DNA of 23,891 bases from a virus: the IMG/VR virus record IMGVR_UViG_3300036981_000058, positions 1-23,891 of that record; one strand, written 5' to 3'. Numbering within the stretch: the first letter of the stretch is position 1; the number at the start of each line of letters is the position of its first letter. The notes below the pieces were generated by a model. The model was not told where the DNA came from. It was given only the letters and a program-made list of their open reading frames with translations, and did no database searches. Below are positions 13,475 to 19,298 of the stretch, in pieces. The position numbers were made by a program, and so were the translations under genes.

Positions 13475-14233
13475 TCAGTTACGCACGCAGAGAATCATGT
13501 CGATGTACCGCGGCGCCCAGCTTGCCGGCGAGGCGTTGTTGTCGGTCGTTCCTGAAACGCCGTGCGTGTGCAGGGTCGAAATACCGCCGGTTTGACCAGA
13601 TACTTCGTGCCTGTGGTTGATGTCGGAATGATTGACGCTGATCCCGGTTCCTGACCCGGCACTGTTCAACCCGCTGATTCCGGGGCTGGCATAAGGGTAA
13701 GACTGCGCGTAATCGGACGTGCCGCGCTGACCCATGTTCAGCCCGTGAGCATGGCCCGGGTCCGAAACCCCGTGGTTGTGCGGATTGCTTTCCAGCATGT
13801 AACCAGACACCGCGTAAAACGGATGCGAGTGGTCCGTACTCTCTGTCGTTGAAGACCCGCTGAAACCGTGCGTGTGCGCCGGAACCTTGTCGTTCAGGAC
13901 CGGGTTATCCACACCACCAGAGACCCCGCCGGCCACTGCCGACCCGACGATCCGCATCGCGAAGGTGTCGGAGAAGCCGGTGACGCGAGACCAGCCAGCG
14001 GGCGCGGAGGCTTGGTAGAAGGGCAGGATAGAGCCGGCCGGAACCGACCCGGCATTGATCTGGGCGTCCGACAGGGTGATCGGCCCGGAGACGTTCGGGA
14101 AGGTATTGACCAGCACCTGTTTGATTCCCCGGAGATGGTCGTCTCCCGCGTCGGGAAGGTCAGAGCCGAGCGGCCATGCCTCGTTCAGGTCGTCAATGAA
14201 TTTGCCGGTTCCGGTCAGGTCTTCTAGGGGCAT
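13475..14233 (-). CDS. Collar-type tail fibre with six HxH metal-binding motifs (252 aa)
   Basis: The N-terminal ~55 residues (MPLEDLTGTGKFIDDLNEAW, then DDHLRGIKQVLVNTFPNVSG) are a common phage-fibre attachment domain. A tail-collar-like domain follows (GSILPFYQASAPAGWSRVTG). Residues 120-224 carry six HxH motifs at 120/122, 135/137, 152/154, 161/163, 207/209 and 222/224, and the chain ends SWAPRYIDMILCVRN. In the T4 gp37 tip and short-fibre gp12, HxH pairs from three chains hold a row of iron ions or a zinc ion and stabilise a thin receptor-binding needle. A similar trimeric metal needle is inferred. The gene has no unusual composition. Confidence 0.75.
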   Translation of the reverse strand: MPLEDLTGTGKFIDDLNEAWPLGSDLPDAGDDHLRGIKQVLVNTFPNVSGPITLSDAQINAGSVPAGSILPFYQASAPAGWSRVTGFSDTFAMRIVGSAVAGGVSGGVDNPVLNDKVPAHTHGFSGSSTTESTDHSHPFYAVSGYMLESNPHNHGVSDPGHAHGLNMGQRGTSDYAQSYPYASPGISGLNSAGSGTGISVNHSDINHRHEVSGQTGGISTLHTHGVSGTTDNNASPASWAPRYIDMILCVRN

Positions 14234-14243
14234 GTCGTGTTCC

Positions 14244-14795
14244 TCACGTGAATGAATTGACCGGATCGACGCTGATAATCAGCGCCGCGCTCCGCAGCGT
14301 GACAGAGACGCCAGCGACCTCGGCCGTAATGTAGATCGAGTAGATCGCCGCCGGATCGGCGTAGTCGATTGCTGTCAGAGCAACCGCAATAGGGTTTCCG
14401 GCGCCCGCCCCGTTGCCGGTGATCCGCCATGCGGTAGGGGAGCCGTTCTTGTACAGGGTGAAGGTCAGAAACCGCCCCGTCGCGCACTCGAAATCGGTCG
14501 TGAAGTTGATGGTGGAAGTCCCGCGCTCGGCCCGCGTGATCTCGCCGTTCACGAAGCTGCTCGATGTCTGGTTCGCGTCCGAGTCTGACTGGGCAGCCCA
14601 GAGCATCTTGACCGGGGTTGTGCCGACTGTCTGCACACGGTCCGGGTTTTGTGTCAGCACCCCGTAGGCCGGCCTGATCGCGTTCAGGAACTCCAGCAGG
14701 TACTCGCGGACCTTTGCCGGGGTGATGAATTGGGTCGTGTTGTCCGGGAAGAACACCCCCAGATCGTTCTGAAGCTCGACAAAGCTCTTTCTCAT
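14244..14795 (-). CDS. Virion-type protein of unknown function (183 aa)
   Basis: Start ATG 14795 overlaps the upstream stop by four bases. The N terminus is helical (MRKSFVELQNDLGVFFPDN, then TPAKVREYLLEFLNAI). The rest is beta-rich, with GTSTINFTTDFEC, RFLTFTLYKNG and YSIYITAEVAGVSVTL. That arrangement fits a minor virion protein with a small beta-sandwich, perhaps a fibre-attachment or baseplate part. No family motif is recognised. It sits between the PAPS-reductase-like gene and the HxH fibre. Confidence 0.6.
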   Translation of the reverse strand: MRKSFVELQNDLGVFFPDNTTQFITPAKVREYLLEFLNAIRPAYGVLTQNPDRVQTVGTTPVKMLWAAQSDSDANQTSSSFVNGEITRAERGTSTINFTTDFECATGRFLTFTLYKNGSPTAWRITGNGAGAGNPIAVALTAIDYADPAAIYSIYITAEVAGVSVTLRSAALIISVDPVNSFT

Positions 14796-15337
14796 GCCGC
14801 TGCCTTCCAAAGGTCTTTCGTCCGGCCGCCGCAGGCCTCCTCGACCGGACAGGTGGCGCAGTCCGGCATCCCGACTGAGCCGTTGCGGTAGGCGTCAGGG
14901 AGCATCGGCCCAAGATAGTCCTCGACGTCCTTGTCCGACCAGTGCCACAGGGGGAAGGTGTAAAGCATCCCCTCGACCACTTCGCCGGGATAGACGACAT
15001 GGATGTGCGGGTCGCATGCCTTCGAGCCGCGGATAACCTGCTTGAACCCCATTTCATGCAGGGCGGTGTTCATCGGCATCCAGATGTTCTCGTTGCAACA
15101 CCGGGTCCAGTCCCTGCCCGTGGGGTCGCCGTGCTTGGCGCGATACCCGAGAGAGTCTGCCTTGATCGTCTTGAAGTGCGGAACGGACAATCTCAGCTTC
15201 TCGATCATCATCCGGGCCGACAGGGGCAGATCGCCCGAGTCCACGTGAATGACGGTCAGGAACGGCCACAGGGCTCGCATGTGCATCAGCAGAGCCAGCG
15301 AGTCCTTGCCGCCGGAGAACTGGAGGGCGGTCCTCAT
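14792..15337 (-). CDS. Phage PAPS-reductase-family protein with [4Fe-4S]-type Cys pattern (181 aa)
   Basis: The N-terminal PP-loop SGGKDS (residues 8-13) binds ATP-like nucleotides, followed by IHVDSGDLPLS, both standard for the PAPS reductase / ATP sulphurylase-like superfamily. Cys occur as a pair at 80-81 (WTRCCNEN) and as CATC at 160-163, with another at 169. A CC-X(about 80)-CxxC layout holds a [4Fe-4S] cluster in APS reductases and in the DNA-sulphur-modification protein DndC. The C-terminal catalytic ECG(I/L)H of PAPS reductase is absent. A sulphur-transfer or nucleotide role is therefore possible but unproven. It is embedded in the tail operon by ATGA overlaps at both ends. Confidence 0.75.
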   Translation of the reverse strand: MRTALQFSGGKDSLALLMHMRALWPFLTVIHVDSGDLPLSARMMIEKLRLSVPHFKTIKADSLGYRAKHGDPTGRDWTRCCNENIWMPMNTALHEMGFKQVIRGSKACDPHIHVVYPGEVVEGMLYTFPLWHWSDKDVEDYLGPMLPDAYRNGSVGMPDCATCPVEEACGGRTKDLWKAAA

Positions 15338-15792
15338 ATAATCGAGCCGGCCAACGTCAGCGGAGTGCTCAGGGCGATTTGCCCCTGCATGTAGGCATAG
15401 GCGCCGCCAGCATGCCCAAGGTAGCGGTCAATGTCCCACGCGAAGATGATGCGCCCCGGGCCGACGAAAGGCCCAAGCCTAGCCGTCAGGTGGGTGGTGA
15501 TCTCGGGGAACTGCACGCCGCCGACGTTTTGCACGATAACTTCGTCATTTTCCGTCACCTGAAACATGGCAACCGTACCCCCGGCAAAGGCGCCATCTGG
15601 CGAGAGGTCTCCTGCCAGTGGATCGAGCCGATAGCCGACGCTGCTGATAGAAAACTGCTCTGGCGTGAGCGTGAATTGCTTCGCCGTCGGGACAACGGAG
15701 TTCTGAAGCAACTTCAGGACGTTGCCCTTGATCCACTTTCCCCGCGTCAGGTTGTGGATAACCGGCTGCCGGTGGCGGATAAGCTGGCGCAT
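15334..15792 (-). CDS. Head-tail region protein of unknown function (152 aa)
   Basis: Start ATG 15792 is one base after the previous stop; a frame to 15864 would run inside that gene. The N terminus is basic (MRQLIRHRQPVIHNLTRGKW). The remainder is beta-rich with QFTLTPEQFSISSVGYRLDP, VIVQNVGGVQFPE and RIIFAWDIDRYLGH. No motif or family is recognised. It is read between a decoration-like protein and the PAPS-reductase-like protein and overlaps the latter by four bases, so a minor structural role is likely. Confidence 0.55.
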   Translation of the reverse strand: MRQLIRHRQPVIHNLTRGKWIKGNVLKLLQNSVVPTAKQFTLTPEQFSISSVGYRLDPLAGDLSPDGAFAGGTVAMFQVTENDEVIVQNVGGVQFPEITTHLTARLGPFVGPGRIIFAWDIDRYLGHAGGAYAYMQGQIALSTPLTLAGSII

Positions 15793-15793
15793 G

Positions 15794-16339
15794 TCAGGCA
15801 GTCGGCAGGATCGCGCAGCAGTCACGCGCCCCGGCAGCACCACCACCATACGAAGCCATGCCATCCACGAAGGCCTGAGCGTTCGCGTCTCCAGCCTGCG
15901 CCTTGTAGCTGCTGCCAGTCAGGCGGACGTTCGCGGCAGCCACCACACCGGCCCCGGTCGAGGCGCCAGTGTTCGCGACACTCACCAGAGCATTCGCGGC
16001 AGTGTTCGCGCCGATTGCGGTATCCACCTGAGCCGCGGTGCTGGTGATCGCGCCGACAGAGCTTGTCGCCAGCGAGACATTGACCGTCGTCCCGGCAACC
16101 GAGACGGCCAGCGACTTGCTGTTCCCGCCCGGGTTGATGAGGTTGATCTGCACACCGTCACCCGGGACCACGGAGGTGTAGGTCAGGCCGTTGTTCGCGC
16201 CAACCGTCCCGGTCGTTCCCGTGGCCGGCGTGATCGAGCCGCCACCCTTCTTGAATGCCCGGCCCTCGCAATACGCTTTGACCAGCATCGGGTCGTTCGG
16301 AACCTTCGTGTTGCCTGTGATTTTCAGTTTGCCGGGCAT
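15794..16339 (-). CDS. Decoration-type or minor virion protein (181 aa)
   Basis: The start at ATG 16339 has a strong AAGGAG six bases upstream, clearly better than the in-frame ATG at 16384. The N terminus MPGKLKITGNTKVPNDPML is followed by Gly/Ser/Thr/Val-rich beta sequence (GDGVQINLINPGGNSKSL, NVSLATSSVGAITS, VSVANTGASTGAGVV), resembling Ig-like or decoration-protein surface domains. Two adjacent Cys lie near the C terminus (RDCCAIL). Its place soon after the capsid gene fits a capsid surface protein. No family name can be given with confidence. Confidence 0.6.
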   Translation of the reverse strand: MPGKLKITGNTKVPNDPMLVKAYCEGRAFKKGGGSITPATGTTGTVGANNGLTYTSVVPGDGVQINLINPGGNSKSLAVSVAGTTVNVSLATSSVGAITSTAAQVDTAIGANTAANALVSVANTGASTGAGVVAAANVRLTGSSYKAQAGDANAQAFVDGMASYGGGAAGARDCCAILPTA

Positions 16340-16341
16340 TG

Positions 16342-16389
16342 CTATCTCCTTGTCGGACGGGGGCGAGGCTTCGGTTTCTTGCATGCCAT
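16342..16389 (-). CDS. Micro-gene: 15-residue basic KP/RP peptide
   Basis: ATG 16389 to TAG 16342 encodes MACKKPKPRPRPTRR. A GAGGT site six bases upstream gives it its own ribosome binding site, and its last codons form the AAGGAG site of the next gene. It occupies the only sizeable gap (about 54 bases) in this part of the operon. The product is extremely basic with alternating Lys/Arg-Pro and one Cys. Short KP/RP-rich peptides near capsid and tail genes occur in other phages, as I recall, without known function. It may instead be a leader that couples translation to the next gene. Confidence 0.5.
   Translation of the reverse strand: MACKKPKPRPRPTRR
16346..16351 (-). promoter_or_regulatory. 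Strong ribosome binding site deciding the start at 16339
   Basis: AAGGAG reads on the minus strand at 16351-16346, six bases before ATG 16339. It lies inside the end of the 15-residue micro-gene, so ribosomes finishing that peptide end on top of this site. Confidence 0.8.
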
Positions 16390-16393
16390 GATA

Positions 16394-16714
16394 CTACCTC
16401 GACGGGGTCAAAATGTGATCCACCACCATGACTTCGGGGTGGGCTTGAATCAGTTGCAGCAGCTTGGCTTGTCGGTCGGCCTTGACCGGCGAACGAAGCT
16501 CGGGGTTCTCGCGGAGCCACTTGTTGTACATGATCTCCGGGATCGAGGCGAGTTGCTGCGCCCACTGGCCGGGACGGTGCTCCAGCTTCCGCTTCTCGGC
16601 GTTGGCGCGGAGGATCGCGTCCTCATTGATCTGCGTCTTCTCGACGTACAGCTTGTTCTCGTGCGGCTGGAATACGGACTTGGTCCGAAACAGCCCGTCA
16701 TCATGCTGGTTCAT
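16394..16714 (-). CDS. Conserved small head-region protein (106 aa)
   Basis: The chain is mostly helical, with VFQPHENKLYVEKTQ near the N terminus, then a helix around ILRANAEKRKLEH, the segment WAQQLASIPEIMYNKWLREN, and a C-terminal helix KLLQLIQAHPEV. This pattern resembles a small family encoded just after capsid genes in several podoviruses, whose role is not established. It overlaps the previous gene by four bases (ATGA). A head-completion or assembly role is inferred from position only. Confidence 0.6.
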   Translation of the reverse strand: MNQHDDGLFRTKSVFQPHENKLYVEKTQINEDAILRANAEKRKLEHRPGQWAQQLASIPEIMYNKWLRENPELRSPVKADRQAKLLQLIQAHPEVMVVDHILTPSR

Positions 16715-16920
16715 GGTTTCGCAATCCCTTTCGAGCGAAGAACCGTCGCGATCTTGGACGGAACCGCCACAGAGGTGCCTGCAAGGGCTCTGGAGCCGTA
16801 CAGGAACGTGTCCTTGACCAAGACGACGGTTTCAGTGTCCGCGGCCTTCTGGGGCGCTTCCTGTGCGTCCTGATCGGCCTCTGGCTCATGGTAGAGCGGC
16901 GTTCTGGGTCGTCGTGCCAT
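16711..16920 (-). CDS. Small head-region protein (69 aa)
   Basis: ATG 16920 is preferred because GGAGG lies five bases upstream; the ATG at 16932 overlaps that very site. The N-terminal half is disordered and charged (MARRPRTPLYHEPEADQD). The C-terminal half is better ordered (TVVLVKDTFLYGSRALAGT, then VPSKIATVLRSKG). It is the first gene after the terminator that follows the capsid gene. The function is unknown. Confidence 0.6.
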   Translation of the reverse strand: MARRPRTPLYHEPEADQDAQEAPQKAADTETVVLVKDTFLYGSRALAGTSVAVPSKIATVLRSKGIAKP

Positions 16921-16925
16921 TCTGT

Positions 16926-16930
16926 CCTCC
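16926..16930 (-). promoter_or_regulatory. Ribosome binding site deciding the start at 16920
   Basis: GGAGG at 16930-16926 on the minus strand lies five bases before ATG 16920. It would be used as coding sequence if translation began at the ATG at 16932, so the internal start is favoured. Confidence 0.7.
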
Positions 16931-16935
16931 ATGTG

Positions 16936-16969
16936 AAAAAGGGGGGAAGGGTCATAAGCCCAACCCCCC
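16936..16969 (-). terminator. Intrinsic terminator downstream of the capsid gene
   Basis: On the minus strand the stem GGGGGG-TT-GGG (16969-16959) pairs with CCC-TT-CCCCCC (16951-16941) over a seven-base loop and is followed by five T residues (16940-16936). The two TT/TT mismatches form an internal bulge. It lies 23 bases after the capsid stop. A partial terminator here would keep capsid mRNA more abundant than downstream tail mRNA. Transcription must read through to reach the tail genes unless another promoter exists. Confidence 0.75.
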
Positions 16970-16991
16970 TATTCTATGTCACACCAACCGA

Positions 16992-18023
16992 TCAGGCCGT
17001 GACGGCGAGGGTCGGGTCGATGTCGGCAATGACGCCGTGGGCTGCTTCGTTGTTCACGATCAGCGTCCAGTCAACAGCCATCTGGCGGTTGTCGGCGAGG
17101 CCGGTCTTGGCGAGCGGTTCCACACGGTAGCCGTGCAGGAAGCCGAGCGACAAGTAGGCCGGGTCGATGATGTAGACGTTGGCGCAATCGCCGTCGTCGG
17201 CCGCGTACAGTTGCTGCAAGCGGTTGTCCACCAGTTCGAGCGTGCCGAAGTCGGTCACAAACACGTTGACCGATCCCAGAGCGGTAGCCTTTTCCGAGCT
17301 CTTGCCCTGATCGGACGTGAGGGTTGCCACACGCGCCGAAGAGGTGAACAGGTACTCGGAGAAGCCGCGAATGACACCGGGAACGGACATCAGGACGGAC
17401 GGATCGCCGCCTTCCTGATACACGCTCTGGACGATGTCGCGCACGGTCTTTTCGGACAGCGCACGCTTCGCACCAACGGCCGGGGCCGCCACGATGCCGG
17501 TCGAGAAGCCACCATCGGCGCCAGTGGTGCCGCGGTTGGTCGAGGTCGTCAGCCAAGCACCCAGACCACCGGACTTGCCGGCGTTGGTGTTGCCGTCATC
17601 AGCCAGAGAGGCTTGATGCGTCAGGGCGATAGCCTCGACGTCACGGCGGAGCTCTTGCTGGCGACGCATGACCTGATAGGCCAGTTCGTCCGAGCGACCG
17701 ATAACGTCGACGTTCTGGGCGCGGGTCGAGACGCGAACCACCTTGACCGAAATCTGGCAGTGGTTGCCGACGCGGGCGCCGACGACGGTGTTGTTCCCGG
17801 ACTGGTCGGAACCGTCAACCACGGCGTTCGTGATGTTCGGCGCGGCCAGCTTGTCAATCGTCCATTCCTTGTAGGGATTGTCCGACGTGTCCGAGCCGAT
17901 GCGGTCGGTTAGGGGGAGCGGGATGCGACTGATGTCGAAAATGCGCTCCATGACGTCCTCACGGATGAGGCCTTTGTAATCGACGGCTTTCAGGTCTGCT
18001 GCGTCGAGGTTTGCTGTGGACAT
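16992..18023 (-). CDS. Major capsid protein, SU10/DUF5309 family (343 aa)
   Basis: The family is recognised from MERIFDISRIPLPLTDRIGS, NPYKEWTIDKLAAPN, the N-loop region with RVGNHCQISVKVVRVSTRA, and VIGRSDELAYQVMRRQQELR followed by RDVEAIALTHQAS. The C-terminal part has VFVTDFGTLELVDNRL and VEPLAKTGLADNRQM, also typical. Family members adopt the HK97 fold and form the icosahedral shell. Its gene follows the scaffold gene, has AGGAGG just upstream of ATG 18023, and is followed by an intrinsic terminator, all consistent with high expression. No cleaved delta domain is evident. Confidence 0.85.
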   Translation of the reverse strand: MSTANLDAADLKAVDYKGLIREDVMERIFDISRIPLPLTDRIGSDTSDNPYKEWTIDKLAAPNITNAVVDGSDQSGNNTVVGARVGNHCQISVKVVRVSTRAQNVDVIGRSDELAYQVMRRQQELRRDVEAIALTHQASLADDGNTNAGKSGGLGAWLTTSTNRGTTGADGGFSTGIVAAPAVGAKRALSEKTVRDIVQSVYQEGGDPSVLMSVPGVIRGFSEYLFTSSARVATLTSDQGKSSEKATALGSVNVFVTDFGTLELVDNRLQQLYAADDGDCANVYIIDPAYLSLGFLHGYRVEPLAKTGLADNRQMAVDWTLIVNNEAAHGVIADIDPTLAVTA

Positions 18024-18032
18024 GGTGTCCTC

Positions 18033-19082
18033 CTATCGAGAATTGAGTAGTGCCTGAATCGCAGCGACTTGATCGCCGCGCTTCTGCGTGGTTTTGGCTC
18101 TCTGCACCAAGTTCTCCGTCTTCCGCACTGCAACGGGGGCAACTTTGCGGTTCCCGGGCTGGACTACCGGCTTGGGTGCTTTCCGCACCTTCTGCACGGC
18201 GCCCTGAACGGAAGCGATGTGCTGATACCACCGGAGTGCCATCAGTGCCACCACCCGCGCCCGAGCATCGACGATGGACGCCAGTTCCTGCGGGGCAAAT
18301 CCGACCTTTTCCATCAGGAACCCGTCGAGCTCTTGGGCTTCCTTCTGGGCAACCGCCGGGTTGCGCCACTCAGGCACCGCGGAAAGAAACTTCTCGTTGT
18401 TCTCCGCCACCAGTTGCTGCATCACTTGCTGCTGCATCACGGCCCGTTGCTCCTGCACGCGCTTCAGGTCATCCTTCGCGCCCGCATATTCAACCGCCAT
18501 CTGCTGCTGCATGAATGCCGCCCGGCCCGGGTCAGTCTGAGAAAGCCCTTCCCAATCCACCGCGCTGTACCGCTCCTGAGCCGCTGCGATACGGCCCATT
18601 GCGTCACGCTCTTCCTGCGAAATCTGGTTCTGGCCCGTGAGAATCTGCTGCTCCGCTTGGCGAAGCCGCTGGTACTCCTGAGTCAGATTTTCCCTTGCTG
18701 CATTGATCTCGGCGCGTTCGCGAGAAGCCATCTGCAAGGCATCCTTCATCTGGCCGATAGGAATCTCTTCCCCCGTATCCAGCCTGACAGACAGCCCGTA
18801 AATGTCCTCCGGCGTCCAACCGGCAGCCTTAGCGAACTCGGTCAGGGTGCGAATCTCTCCGCCTTGCTCCCCGCCAACTTCCGCCTCTTCTGCCTGCGCT
18901 TCGATCCCGTCCTCGACCGCGTCGTCTTCGTGGCTCTCGCCCGACGCTATCTGCTCCGGCTCTTCGGTGACTTCCTCGACCGCCGCTTCATCTCTGACCG
19001 GCTCGTCGGTGCTGCCACCACTGAGCAAGTTCGACACTGCCGATACCTGCTCCTGAACCCCTCTCGGTTGGTTCGTTTCCAT
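18033..19082 (-). CDS. Capsid scaffolding protein (349 aa)
   Basis: The protein has the typical scaffold layout. An acidic, disordered N terminus is rich in Glu and Asp (residues about 25-75, for example EVTEEPEQIASGESHEDD). A long helical, coiled-coil-like middle follows (REINAARENLTQEYQRL-like heptads, then MQQQMAVEYAGAKDDLKRVQ and QQQVMQQLVAENNEK). The C terminus is basic and probably binds the capsid protein (KVRKAPKPVVQPGNRK to the end). It lies directly upstream of the capsid gene, as in P22-type phages. It has no protease motif, so it probably exits or is recycled rather than self-digested. Confidence 0.75.
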   Translation of the reverse strand: METNQPRGVQEQVSAVSNLLSGGSTDEPVRDEAAVEEVTEEPEQIASGESHEDDAVEDGIEAQAEEAEVGGEQGGEIRTLTEFAKAAGWTPEDIYGLSVRLDTGEEIPIGQMKDALQMASRERAEINAARENLTQEYQRLRQAEQQILTGQNQISQEERDAMGRIAAAQERYSAVDWEGLSQTDPGRAAFMQQQMAVEYAGAKDDLKRVQEQRAVMQQQVMQQLVAENNEKFLSAVPEWRNPAVAQKEAQELDGFLMEKVGFAPQELASIVDARARVVALMALRWYQHIASVQGAVQKVRKAPKPVVQPGNRKVAPVAVRKTENLVQRAKTTQKRGDQVAAIQALLNSR

Positions 19083-19085
19083 ATC

Positions 19086-19298
19086 TTACACCCTTCCATT
19101 TATGCGCGTCTCCGCGCTTTTCGTCAATCGGCGTTCGAGCTCGGTTCTCACCTGACCCAGCGCCCACACTCGCATGGCGACGCCACGCAATTCATTCCCC
19201 GCAGGGTCGGCCCGGCGGAACTGGTTGAACAGATCGGCTTCGATTTCTCGGAATACGTCATCGAAAATCTTGGAGTCAAGAATCTCCTGCGCCGTCAT
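19086..19298 (-). CDS. Small conserved phage protein between portal region and scaffold (70 aa)
   Basis: The chain (MTAQEILDSKIFDDVFREIE, then ADLFNQFRRADPAG, then RVWALGQVRTELERRL) is all-helical and matches the pattern of a short protein encoded near portal genes in many phages, of unknown role. Its start shares one base with the previous stop (TGATG). It ends three bases before the scaffold start. Confidence 0.65.
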   Translation of the reverse strand: MTAQEILDSKIFDDVFREIEADLFNQFRRADPAGNELRGVAMRVWALGQVRTELERRLTKSAETRINGRV

